Shown here piece by piece: positions 12,050 to 23,000 of a DNA stretch of 64,000 nucleotides. Within the stretch, counting starts at the first letter, position 1. Every line of letters starts with the position of its first letter. The DNA comes from Anticarsia gemmatalis (taxonomy: Eukaryota; Arthropoda; Insecta; Lepidoptera; Erebidae): positions 4,642,194 through 4,706,193 of the forward strand of contig NC_134773.1 of NCBI RefSeq assembly GCF_050436995.1, read 5' to 3'. The notes beneath the pieces were generated by a model. The model worked only from the letters and a program-made list of their open reading frames with translations. It did not search any database and was not told where the DNA came from. Position numbers and translations under genes: made by a program.

Positions 12050-12168
12050 CCCCGGTTTCTGAGGTACATTTAACAGTAGTTTATCTATTCAATAGTGTTT
12101 AAACTCATATTAAAAAACGCTATTGAATAGATAAACTACCGCTAAATATACCTCAGAAACCGGGGGTT
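12050..12168. mobile_element. Foldback MITE H
   Basis: Inverted arms CCCCGGTTTCTGAGGTACAT and TATACCTCAGAAACCGGGGG, with TATCTATTCAATAG and CTATTGAATAGATA inside; about 119 bp. Copies are at 20205, 32319, 46391 and 60910. Confidence 0.85.
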
Positions 12169-12214
12169 AGTCGTGTTTAGGTTGCTTATTTCCCGAACAG
12201 AAGCATAGGTTTTT

Positions 12215-12412
12215 AGTAAAACGATTAGTGTGTTAAGCAACTATAGCGTGGACTTTTAGCAGATGGGTGGCATAGTGTTATTTGATCTGACCGTCTCATA
12301 TTGTTCACGTAAAAAGTTGTGTCGATTAAGAAAACTGCCGTTGGGCATGGTAAAGGCCTTCAGGCAGCTTATACAACTTTGACACTAGGTTGACCACTAA
12401 TCATACAACGAA
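12215..12412 (+). mobile_element. SINE, 5S-like family A
   Basis: Diverged copy with GTTAAGCAACTATAGCGTGG, AGATGGGTGG and the TTTGACACTAGGTTGACCAC tail. Confidence 0.7.
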
Positions 12413-12424
12413 TGGATTTATTAT

Positions 12425-12560
12425 ACTAAATAAATAATCATACTTATATACTTGTAAATACATACTTATATAGATAAATTCACAACCAGGCTCAGAACAT
12501 ATACTCGTGCTCATAATACAAAGATATGTCTCAGGTGGGATTCGAACCCAGCACACGCCA
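12425..12560 (-). mobile_element. SINE fragment, family E
   Basis: ATACTTATATACTTGTAAAT to GGGATTCGAACCCAGC; joined to a foreign tRNA-like head. Confidence 0.65.
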
Positions 12561-12809
12561 CACACCGCGTTAAACCACTTTCTGAAGCAAAAAAAGAAAC
12601 ATAATATTGTCTTTTCATCAGCGAAACAATTAAAAAGTTTATCAAACTCCAATCGCCCAGAGACGATAATAAGTCTATGTCAATTAGTTTTTCAAATTGC
12701 TCACAAAATTGAATTTCAATATGAATTATAGTCGTATTCTTGAAAGTTTAATAACTTTTGCGTGACGGGGTAAAAACAGAACTGAGATGAGGTTTCAAAA
12801 TGGGTTTTT

Positions 12810-13180
12810 ATAGACCTCTGTGGCGTGGTCGGTAGTATAATTGAGTGCTGTTCATGGGGTATTGGGAGTCGAATCCTTGGTCAGACCAAAAAGTCTTTTC
12901 TGAGATTTTCTGTTAAGAATTTTCTCTTTCTTTCTTTTAAAAAGAGTGGCCAGGAGTATCTTGCCAGCTCTTCTCATTAGCCCTACCTTCCGAACTGGCG
13001 GCAAATTTACTCTCTGTATCATTGACTATCATAAGTGTCAGCATTTGATCTAAATGAATAAATGATTTGATTGCTCGGAGTTATGAATTTTAGGTCGTAG
13101 ATCTTTGTGTTTCGGGAAAGCAGTAGGTCTGGCGCCTGATCTTTCACTGGTCGTGTCGGTTATCTATCCCACCGGGTTAT
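12810..13180 (+). mobile_element. SINE, tRNA-like family F
   Basis: GACCTCTGTGGCGTGGTCGG head, GAGTCGAATCCTTGG, GTCTTTTCTGAGATTTTCTG, then TTGACTATCATAAGTGTCAG. It is followed by half of a mariner-like MITE. Confidence 0.65.
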
Positions 13181-13340
13181 GAGTCTTTTCTCTACACAAA
13201 AAAGCTCGATATTTAGGTACCTCACGAGCTTACTGAAAGAAACCTAATGAACCGTGTACTCATTTGTGATTCTTGAAGCCAAAGAAATTTTATTACAAGT
13301 TCATACATATTATAACGCGAAAAGACTTTTTCGCCGACCA
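13181..13340. mobile_element. Mariner-like MITE, truncated
   Basis: GAGTCTTTTCTCTACACAAA to AGACTTTTTCGCCGACC; left terminus lost. Confidence 0.75.
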
Positions 13341-13479
13341 AATATAAACAAAATCCCACACTGCTGCTCTCAATTAAATTGGTCACCGTAGACGCCTACG
13401 GTGACTAATACCATATAACAATACGGTATATTGGCTAGGACCTTATTTTGTCAGCCTATAAGTACGTTACTTTAGTGTA

Positions 13480-13612
13480 CACTAGCTGACCCGCGCAACT
13501 TCGCTTGCGTCACATAAGAGAGAATGGGTCATCATTTTCCCCGTTTTTGTAACATTTTTCGTTGCTACTCCGCTCCTAATGGCCGTAGCGTGATGTTATG
13601 TAGCCTACAGTG
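13480..13612 (-). mobile_element. Lep1-like element, 3' half
   Basis: CTAGCTGACCCGCGCAACTT to GTAGCGTGATGTTATGTAGC, reverse; cut in the middle. Confidence 0.75.
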
Positions 13613-13619
13613 GCGAAGG

Positions 13620-14259
13620 GTCAGTTTTTACAAAAGGTAAGCCGGAGCTATTAGTCATTGTCTAGGTATAATACCTACATATTATGTACATCGTAAGAAT
13701 ATCGACGTAAAATTCTGCATAATAACAATATGAGAGTATTATCTACATTCGACAACAGTCTCTTATTTCTCTCTCTACAGTCTAATAATACATAGGTACC
13801 TACGTACCATGCTACCTAATCATGCTTGTTTTGCTTTAAGTTACTCTGTCTTCAGTGTAGTAACACGTAGGTAACACAACAGCACATATTTAAGATAACG
13901 TATATCGAACGATTGATGATTGTCTCGCACTGGTTGTTTTAAAACATATTATACAAGCAATTTAGAATGTATTCATCAACAATAAAATATCAAACACATT
14001 ATGGATAAACGCAGAACACTTTAGAAATGAGTTTAACCTATAAATCTGACAAAATGAAAATTTACTCGAATAGAAACATGCAAAACAATTACTCTTTAAT
14101 ACACTGATACGTTCACAGTTATGCACAAACATTTAATAAGGAATAATGTTGTAATAAACACAGATATTCTAATTTGTTAAAGAGCGCGCGAAAAAACAGT
14201 AAACAAACATAACCTAATGTCAAACTGGTGAACAATGTTCGACTCATACTTATGCAGGA
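13620..14259. other. Gene-free stretch between two halves of a Lep1-like element
   Basis: AT-rich, no recognised repeat or exon. Together with the GC-rich island it may be sequence inserted into a Lep1-like copy. Confidence 0.35.
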
Positions 14260-14560
14260 TGCTTAGCTTATATTTCGCCATCTCGCTCTTGCACGCGGCT
14301 CGCGCCGCGACAGAAACATGCGTAAGATCATGCGTCCGCCGCGGCGCGGCGGCGCGAGCGCTGTAGCGCGAGGCAACCCGCTCTTCCTCCGGCTTGCTCG
14401 CCACTATGCAGCGCGGTGTAAAGCGCGATCCAAAAGGTCGTAAGCGACATCGCCGCCATAGTTTTTATTGTACGCGATTCCCGATCAGCGCCTACGGTTT
14501 ATTTCATTATTATTACTTCACGTTGCGTTTTTAGCGGAGCGTAATTTTTGAAGGGTAGGC
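14260..14560. promoter_or_regulatory. GC-rich island, candidate promoter or 5' exon
   Basis: A GC- and CpG-rich patch about 5.5 kb upstream of the first coding exon of the plus-strand receptor gene, in otherwise AT-rich DNA. The receptor's first coding exon has an upstream acceptor, so a non-coding first exon must exist somewhere to the left; this is one candidate. No TATA box is evident. Confidence 0.25.
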
Positions 14561-14724
14561 GTTTTCGTACTGTTTCGATTAGATTATTGATTCTAGTTAA
14601 AGATTTCGCTTTAAATATTGTTTATTATTAATTAATTGTGTATTATTAGGCAAAAGTAAACAATTAATTTAACACTAATATTAAGTCTGTCCAGAAAGGG
14701 AAGCCGGTAGGAATCGAGTTGTAT

Positions 14725-14880
14725 GGAGCCTTCGCCACTGGTAGCCTAAAGCTTTCCTCGGTAAATGGACTATCTAACACTGAAAGAATTTTTCAAATCG
14801 GACCCGTAGTTCCTGAGATTAGCGCGTTCAAACAAACAAACAAACAAACTCTTCAGCTTTATAATATTAGTATAGATAGA
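14725..14880 (-). mobile_element. Lep1-like element, 5' half
   Basis: CTTCGCCACTGGTAGCCTAA to GCTTTATAATATTAGTATAG. It may be the other half of the 13480 copy, split by about 1.1 kb: both break at GTAGCCTA with CAGTGGCGAAGG. Confidence 0.75.
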
Positions 14881-14939
14881 TTGTGCATTATTAACCTCAC
14901 TGATCGTATACCTTCCGGTGAGCGCAACAGGCTATAAGC

Positions 14940-15827
14940 ACCAATTTATTGGCACCTTAATTGTGTAATCTCTTCGTTTAACGTCAACCAACCCATTTGT
15001 GGACGGAAATTGTGACACTCTCTTCCCTTTAAGAGAGTTGCAAAGATTAGGGGCTTGTGAGATTATTTGTGTACCTTGCTGACTTTTACCAGTCACTTTG
15101 TACGCGTGAAAAGAGATCCCGAGGTAAAAAGTCTAGGTTATAAACTACTTGTGTACCAAATTTAATTAAAATCCGTCTAATGTTTTTAGAGTAAAACAGT
15201 AACTAACACACACACAACACATACATCCATACATCCATACTCACAAACTTTCATATTTATAGTACCCACTAGCTTCTGTCCGCTACTTCGTCCGCGCGAA
15301 AATATTCTCGGGGTAAAAAGTATCTTATATGATATTTTATAAATAAACTATCTTTTCGGAAATTCCGTTGAATACTTTGGTCACAATTGAGTTACAAACA
15401 TCATATCCAAATTTTCGAATCTGTAATATTTCTATTTAAATCCGCAGTTGGCAAACATGGTAGACCCAGGGTCTACCTGCTCCCTCATTCCGAGAGGAGA
15501 CCCTTGCCCAGCAGTGGGGCAGTAATAAGCTACATTATACTAAAAATCCAGCATTATTTCTCTAAAACACAAGACACATTTTATAAAAGAAAAGTTGAAA
15601 GATTAAGTACAATAACGGTGAAATATAATAAAAATCTATATTTATGAATCCCAGAGAGACAGTACAGGAATATATTTAAAAAAACGCGTCGTTGAATTGA
15701 AAATGTCTTTTATGGGGTGCTGTCTTAATGGAATTTTTGCGGGATATTATGTTTTACACTGTGGTTTATGATATACAGATTATTGAGCGGAGCGGGGAGC
15801 GTTTAAGCATACATACATAACAATATA
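14940..15827. other. Gene-free stretch
   Basis: Mostly unique AT-rich DNA. It holds a relic of repeat G or Lep1 type at 15270-15330 (CTTCTGTCCGCTACTTCGTC) and the family D tail at 15475. Confidence 0.35.
15475..15528 (+). mobile_element. SINE tail fragment, family D
   Basis: CTCCCTCATTCCGAGAGGAG then CTTGCCCAGCAGTGGGGCAG. Another short relic is at 9343-9375. Confidence 0.6.
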
Positions 15828-16041
15828 TTAGGTCGGGGAAAAAGTCTTTTCGCATTATAGTATGTATGAACTTGTAATAAAATCTTTTCTCTACACAAAA
15901 AGCTCGATATTTGGGTACCTCACGAGCTCACTGAAAGATACCTAATGAACCGTGCACTCATTTGTGATTCTTGAAGCCAAAGAGATTTTATTACAAGTTC
16001 ATACATACTATAATGCGATAAGACTTTTTCCCCGACCTAAT
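15828..16041. mobile_element. Mariner-like MITE, complete
   Basis: Termini TTAGGTCGGGGAAAAAGTCT and GACTTTTTCCCCGACCTAA, inverted, 214 bp, with internal GCTCGATATTTGGGTACCTC. The TTAGGT ends suggest a Tc1/mariner relative; no transposase. Confidence 0.85.
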
Positions 16042-16085
16042 AATATGTAGATGTTATACCCGAAGTTGTCGGCGGTGTGTGTGAC

Positions 16086-16268
16086 TGCCTCCGTGGCGCA
16101 ATGGCTTAGGTCGCCACGCCGAAAACATTGATTGGTCGTAGGTTCGATTCCCACCCAGAGCAATTTATTTGTGCGATTCACAAATAATATAATAGTTTCA
16201 GGTCTGGGTGTACTTTGTGTCCGTTGCTTGTATGTTTGTAAAAGTCTAAGTTGTCTAAAAAAGAAACA
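16086..16268 (+). mobile_element. SINE, tRNA-derived family C
   Basis: tRNA-like head GCCTCCGTGGCGCAATGGCT (A box) and GGTTCGATTCC (B box), then the family body CTTTGTGTCCGTTGCTTGTA. Confidence 0.8.
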
Positions 16269-16417
16269 AAAATAAACTCACGTTTCACCATTAACAATGT
16301 TAGTCCCATGTAATAGGGGGGCAAGCATAATTTCACGGGCACGTTACCAAACTCCGGACTACTGTTAAATAAATATCATTGGACAACTCATACACGGTCA
16401 TTTGATTCCAAACTAAG

Positions 16418-16568
16418 CGTCGGGAGGTCGTAGGTTCGCTTCCTACACGGATCAATTATTTGTGCGATCCACAAATAATTGTTTCGAGTCTGGTTGTGCT
16501 TTGCGTCCGTTGTTTGTATGTTTGTAAAAGTCCCCGCGACACAGAGTTGTCTAAAAAAATAAACAAAA
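16418..16568 (+). mobile_element. SINE fragment, family C
   Basis: Lacks the A box; starts at GGGAGGTCGTAGGTTCGCTT. It lies 150 bp after another copy and shares flanking sequence (TTTCACCATTAACAATGTTA) with it, indicating a larger tandem duplication. Confidence 0.75.
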
Positions 16569-16688
16569 ATAATAAAAGAATAAACTCATGTTTCACCATT
16601 AACAATGTTAGTCCCATGTTATAGGGGTACTTTCACAGGCACGTTACCAAACTCCGGGCTACTATTAAGAATAATAAAATAAATAAAT

Positions 16689-16998
16689 TTAACCCATTAC
16701 TGTCCCACTGCTGGGCAAGGGTCTCCTCTCGTAATGAGGGAGGGGTTAGGCCTTGAGTCCACCACGCTGGCCAAGTGCGGGTTGGGGACTTTGCATGCCC
16801 TCAATAAATGTATTAAACAAATTTTAGGCATGCAAGGTTTCCTCACGATGTTTTCCTTCACCGTTGGAGCATGTGATAATTATTTCTAATACACACATAA
16901 CTTCGAAAAGTCATTGGTGTGTTGCCTGGGATTCGAACCTGCGACCACTTGCGTAGGAGGTGTCAACTTATACCACTCGGCTATCACTGCTCTAAGAC
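16689..16998 (-). mobile_element. SINE, tRNA-derived family D
   Basis: Reverse copy: the tail TGTCCCACTGCTGGGCAAGG to a head with GATTCGAACCTGCGACC and ACCACTCGGCTATCACTGC (B and A boxes of a tRNA). Confidence 0.8.
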
Positions 16999-17027
16999 TA
17001 TTAAGAATATTAAGAATAAATATAATA

Positions 17028-17165
17028 CCCAATAAATAAATATTATTGGACAACTCACACACGGTAATTTGATTACAAACTAAGCAGAGCTTGTACTGTA
17101 ACCAAATCACTGATAAACACTTATATACTTCTAAGTAAATACTTATATAGATACATTAACAAGGC
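17028..17165 (-). mobile_element. SINE fragment, family E
   Basis: ACAACTCACACACGGTAATT to AGATACATTAACAAG, immediately beside the family D copy at 16689. Confidence 0.75.
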
Positions 17166-17401
17166 TAGGGTATGAATATAGATTCCTCTAACGATTGCCA
17201 AGCTTCAAGCTACGGTTGGATAAAATTTGACAATCGTCTGTAATTGCTCACAGGTGAATGGGTACCATTATGTTTAATTAGTTCCGGGAGAAGGGGGTTT
17301 TAGGGGACTAGGGGGTTTGAAACGAGAGATAATATTTTTTTTCGTAATAGTAATACTGGCAAATCGTTGTCATTTTTCGTTTTTCTTGCCGAAAACCTTC
17401 T

Positions 17402-17550
17402 AATATCCTACTAATCCTACTCATATTATAAATGCGAAAGTTTGTGAGAATGTTACTGAGTTTGTTACTCTTTCACGCAAATACTACTAAACCGTTTACG
17501 ATGAAATTTGACATATAGGTAGCTGAAGACCCAGAATAACACATAGGCGC
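17402..17550 (+). mobile_element. Lep1-like element, ATGCGAAAG subfamily, 5' part
   Basis: TATCCTACTAATCCTACTCA to AAGACCCAGAATAACACATA. Confidence 0.75.
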
Positions 17551-17734
17551 CTTATGTGCAAGGTTCGCGGTACGGAGGTATACAACATTCAGAATTTAGG
17601 ACATCATTTACCCGCAGGCTCATGCAGTTGACGGTGGCCTATTAGGCACAACTATTAATTATAATCTAGATAAATTATACGTGTTCCTGTCTACGAAGTG
17701 GTCAGGCTATGCAGTATAATGATAATAATATCCA

Positions 17735-18115
17735 CAACTGGCCAACGTATTGGTGCAGGACTTTGTTTAGTCGAAATGTGTGCACAAAACACGGGTACAC
17801 TCTTTATTCCTTCACTCTCATAGTCCGGTGTGACGGATAACCGACACGACCAGGCGCAGCACCTTTGGCGATACGAAGCACAGAGTATACGACCTCAATT
17901 TCCTAACTTTTAATATTACCGATACCTTATTTAATCTATCACCTTTATGTTTACAAGTCGTGAGAATTTAAAATCGTTCTGACTCTGCGCAAGTCTTTGA
18001 AAATTTCATAACAAAAAGTCTCAGAAAAGACTTTTAGGCCTGTCCTAGGATTCGAACTCGAAACCTCTTGCGCGGCAGTCGCATACGCTAGACCGTGCCA
18101 CACAAGCAGTCAACA
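17735..18115 (-). mobile_element. SINE, family F
   Basis: Reverse copy: GTGCAGGACTTTGTTTAGTC to GGATTCGAACTCGAAACCTC and GCGGCAGTCGCATACG. Confidence 0.7.
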
Positions 18116-18354
18116 GTATACAGTTAATATTATAATATTCCAATGGTCATTTACTGTGGTCGCTATATGACTTCAGAGACACGTCATTATGACACGACCA
18201 ATATGCGTCCATAGCGGCCGACTATTGTTTATAGTGTGTTGTGTACAATACACAGATACAGTCTGTATTACATCACTCTCATAGTGCGTGTGACGAACAT
18301 CACCCACGAGAGCTCACGCGAACATAGCCGACATCTTCAAGTGACGGGAACTAC

Positions 18355-18630
18355 AAACTTATCTTCACTAAGCATTTCTCGAAAGAAAATCTAAGGCAAA
18401 TGGCCCGGCTCGGGATTCGAACCCGAGTCCTTTGCGCGGTAGTCGCATACTCAACCGACCGCACCTCCGGGGCAGGACAAAGATTGATAAATTGATAATA
18501 GTGTCCTCCGGCCGATGTTCGTCTACGGCGGCCAGTTTCATTAAAACCAGCAAAATGCAGGACCTTGTTTATAGTGTCCAAGTGTGTGCACAATACACAG
18601 GTACACTGTCTTTTCTCACAAACTTTCGCA
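18355..18630. mobile_element. SINE family F, rearranged
   Basis: CGGGATTCGAACCCGAGTCC and GCGGTAGTCGCATACTC in reverse, then GCAGGACCTTGTTTATAGTG and ACAATACACAGGTACACTGT. Confidence 0.6.
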
Positions 18631-19571
18631 TGTATAATATTAGTAAGATTGCTCTATGTTGTCGAGCAAGTAATTGTTGTCGAAACATTTCTGCCGTGTG
18701 TCAGATGAGTTCGCATATTTTCACGCGAGCCGGCCTCTGGGGCTCATATCTGTAATGCCTACCTTCAACCATAACTGTAAGGGTGAGGATAAGATGATAA
18801 GCGGCGCGGGTGGCGGAGCGGAAATGCCAGTTAAACAATAAGTTCTTGGAATGTTATGATTTAGATTTGAATGTATTAAAAGGAGTTTCTTACTATCTAA
18901 ATCTGTCTCTATATAAGTAAGTATGTAAGTAAATCTTTATTGCATTGATTGAGTATAGGTACTGGTGTTATAATATTTTCATTGAAAGATGTCAATCAAA
19001 TAAAAGTAAATTATACTACTATACATAAAATCACACCTTTTTCCGTATAGAGTTAGGCAGAGACCAGAACACTCCACTTGGTATGATCCTATCAAACTTC
19101 GCTTGCTTCATTGACCTTTTTGTAAGACATCGCTCCAGGAGTTTCCATTTACGTCAATTTTACTCATAACTTAAAAAAATATCATTTTAGTTATGCTTCA
19201 ATTGAAAATTAAAAAAAAAAACCTATATATACACTTAATGTCTCTCACACAGACACATTTGTAACTTATGTTCATTGAACACTCTTAATAAATCGCTTCC
19301 CGCTCCGCTACACGCTCTTCTCATCACCCAACCCCCTCCCTCCCCGAGTTCCATTGGGGTGATTATAATAGAGTCGACGGAGTGTATTACACAAGTACAT
19401 TTTATTACTTAACATATTATATCTTGTGTGAATATAACATAGTAATATAACGAAAATAGAGATTACACTATATTACTAAGATGGGTATTATGAGGTAGGT
19501 AGTTATTAATGTATGAGACAGATTTTTGAATAGTTAAAATAATTATTTGATGTTTCGCCATATCTTTATCA
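18631..19571. other. Gene-free stretch upstream of the receptor
   Basis: AT-rich. I see no exon, tandem repeat or known element, apart from a C-rich run at about 19325-19350. Confidence 0.35.
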
Positions 19572-19925
19572 GCCTAGCCTTTTTTCTATATTACTATGTT
19601 GGAGTCAGCTTCCAGTCTCACCGGATGCAGCTGAATACCAGTATTGTACATGCAGCGACTGTCTATCTGACTTCCACAACACAGTTACCTGAGTTATAAC
19701 TCGATACTCTTCGATAATACTGGTTTCAGACTTCTTCTTTCTGACTACTGTTAACGACTGTCGTCTTCGAAATTGACAGCCGGGACCTACAATTTAACGT
19801 GCCTTCTGAAACACGGAGGAACTCGATATGTATAAGATGGTCAGCCATTCACAGAACAACTTCAGCAAGCGTAGCTTAATCCTAAAGATCGATCCCTGCG
19901 GCTGATGTTAACTAAGCCACGAGCT
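19572..19925 (-). mobile_element. SINE, family B, near full length
   Basis: Reverse copy ending about 45 bp before the 5' acceptor of the receptor's first coding exon. Confidence 0.8.
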
Positions 19926-20010
19926 CGTAAACACGGTAAAGAGATTAAATAATACCATTTTTGTTGTTTCAGGTGGTGTGGGTGTCACCATTACCTGATG
20001 ATGAAGCACG

Positions 20011-23000
20011 ATGTGGCCAGGCTGGTGGTGGATTGTGTTGATGCTCAACGCTGTGGCAGCAGCTGTCTCGCCCGTCGTTAAGATTGGTATGAAATATTAT
20101 AGAAAGACCATAAATATACCTCTTGACCAACAATCCCCAACAAAACATAATTTCTTCAGCCTGATCTGTCCAGTGGTTTGGGCTGTGTGTTGATAGATCA
20201 CTATCCTCCGGTTTCTGAGTACGTTTAACGATGGTTTATCTCTTCAATAGCGTTTTTTTATATTAGTTAAAATGCTATTGAACAGCTAAACTACCGCTAA
20301 ATGTACCTCAGAAACCGGGGGTTAGTTAGTCAGTCAATCAGTCAGTCACCTTTGAGTTTTATAATAATATACAATATAGATGTTTCTCAATAGTAGTCCG
20401 GAGTTTGGTAACATGCCGGGTATATAGCAATAAGTTCGCCCCCTATTACATGGGACTAATATTGTTAATGGCGAAACGTGGGTGTATTTCATACATCTCT
20501 GCCTAAGCCTTCGGGTATAACTCCTCGCATGATCAATTATTGTATCAACCACATTGTAAATCTTTTGGCGATTGAAAAGAGTGTGTGTCAGTTTGTTGCT
20601 AGCTCTTCTCATAAGGCTCTACCCACTTTCCGAGCTAGTGGTAGATTCAGTAATTGTAACGACTATCACAAGTGTCAATATTTGACCCAAATGATTTGAT
20701 TAACAGGCGTATTATGTATGTTGTTTTCTCTTTTTTAGACTATTTCCCCAATCTTTTCTTTTTTTCTTTCAGGGGCAGTTTTCACGGAGGACGCTCGCGG
20801 TGGCAGTACGGAACTAGCGTTCAAGTACGCAGTGTACCGTATCAATAAGGAACGAATACTACTACCTAATAGTACCTTAGTATATGATATACAGTATACG
20901 CCGGCAAGAGATACTTTCAAGACTTATAAAAGAGGTAAGTACCATAACTTACTCTTCTTTCTTTCTTTTTGTTTTTAAAAGAAGACAACTCCCGCAGTAA
21001 GAATTGCTCTTGTGTTGGACTTTTACAAACATACAACAACAACGGACATAAAATACAACCGGACCTGAGACAGTTATTTGTGGATCGCACTAATAATTGT
21101 GCCGTGTGGGAATCGAACCCACGACCTCCTGAAGCAATGGTAGCGGCGTGGTGACCTAAACCACTGCGCCAAGGAGGCAGTCATCGTGACATAGACATAA
21201 TTTCATTTCAAATATTAGTTTCGAAAAAGTACCTATATATCATTTACAGACACAAAATCATCCTTCAAACTTTCAATGAAAACATACAAATAATAAAAAA
21301 AACTCCCATCCTTCAAAAACTGAAAGTTTCACCGACGGAAACTGTAAAATGCGACCGGAAACGCAATATGGCCGCCGGATATGACGTTAAGGATACTTGT
21401 GGCTGAAATATGAAATGTGGAATGAGAGCTTCAATGGTATATTTTTCGCGGGAAAAATTGCAATAGTCGAGAACCTTCGAGTGTCATCATGACCTTTTTT
21501 GTTCGAATGAATTGAAGATGGGTTTCAAATGATTCGAAGCTTTTGGCTTTTGTACAACCGGTACGTGTACTTAATAAATGATAATAAATAAATATCATTG
21601 GTCAACTCACACACGGTCATTTATTTCTAAAGCAGAGCTTGTACTGTAACCAAATAACTGATAAACGTACTTATATACTTGTAAATACATACTTATATAG
21701 ATACATTAACAAGCTCAGAACAGATACTCGTGCTCATCACACAAATATTAGTCCCGAGTGTGATTGGAACCACTCGCAGCGCTACGGTTATTGCGGCGAG
21801 GTGACCACTACAACCACTGCGACAAACGTTATTTTATAAAGAGTAGCTGATTTGACTGGTAGTCAACTACCCTAAGATTATTTTTGTTTCGTGATGCTAA
21901 TTAAGTGATTGCCGAGTGGTATAACTTGGCACCTCCCACCTCAAGTGGTCGCAGGTTCGAACCCGAGGCAACACACCAATGACTTTTCGAAGTTATGTGT
22001 GTATAAGAAATAATTGTCTCATGCTCCAACGGTGAAGGAAAACATCGTGAGGAAACCTTGCATGTCTAAAATTTGTTTAATACATTTATTGAGGGCATGC
22101 AAAGTCCCCAACCCGCACTTGGCCAACGTGGTGCACTCGAGGCCTAAACCTTCCCTCATTACGGGAGGAGACCCTTGCCCAGCAATGGGACAGTAATGGG
22201 TTAAATTTATTTATTTATTTAATTAAGTGACGATTTGATTTGAAGTTGGTTGTTTATAAATATTCAAAAATCAGCCCCTAAATGGATGAAATAGGGGACG
22301 AGAGTTTGTGCATTTACAACACCTTTTCTAGAGCTTTAAAAACCTCTATAGTTTCAAGATACTATAGTAAAAAGGATTTCTCTCGAGTTGAGAGCTTTTA
22401 AACACCATTGTGTGGCTAATAGCTCTATCAGAGGGGGTTCTATTCCCGGCTGAGTAGGTAGTTAGTCTGGAAACAACATGCCTATATATAAGGCAGTATC
22501 TACATAGATTTGGAATCTATTAGCCTTTCTTCCAACTATGTTGGAGGCGGCTTCCAGTCCCACCGGATGCGGCTGAATACCTGTATTTTACATGGAGCAA
22601 CTGCTTAACCGATATGCAGTCGCTCCATGTAAAATACTACTTCTGACTACTGTGATAAGACAGTTTCCTGGGTATACCCTTTGGTAAGACTGGCTGTCAG
22701 ACTTTCAGGCTTCTGACTACTGTTAACCACTGTCAAAGATCTTCGATGACAGTCGGGACTCACATTTAAATGTGTCTTCCGGAACACAGAGGGGCTAGAA
22801 ATTGAAAAGATGGTATTATTATTTGCGCCATCACACACAAATAATAATTGTTTCGGGTCTGGTTGTGCTTTGTGTCCGTTGTTTGTAAAAGGCCCCGCGA
22901 CGAAAGAGCAATTCTTAGTGCGGGAGTTGTCTTTTTAAAGAAAAAAAGAATCTCTAATACAGGGTGTGTTTCTTCACAGCGTGTTCGCAGATCAAGTCAG

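Noticed and set aside
14177..14404. 75-codon minus-strand ORF in the GC-rich island
   Set aside because: No supporting splice sites or conserved motif; GC-rich sequence lacks stops by composition.
16086..16160. tRNA gene
   Set aside because: A and B boxes are present but no full acceptor stem or cloverleaf, and the same head recurs many times with a shared SINE body.
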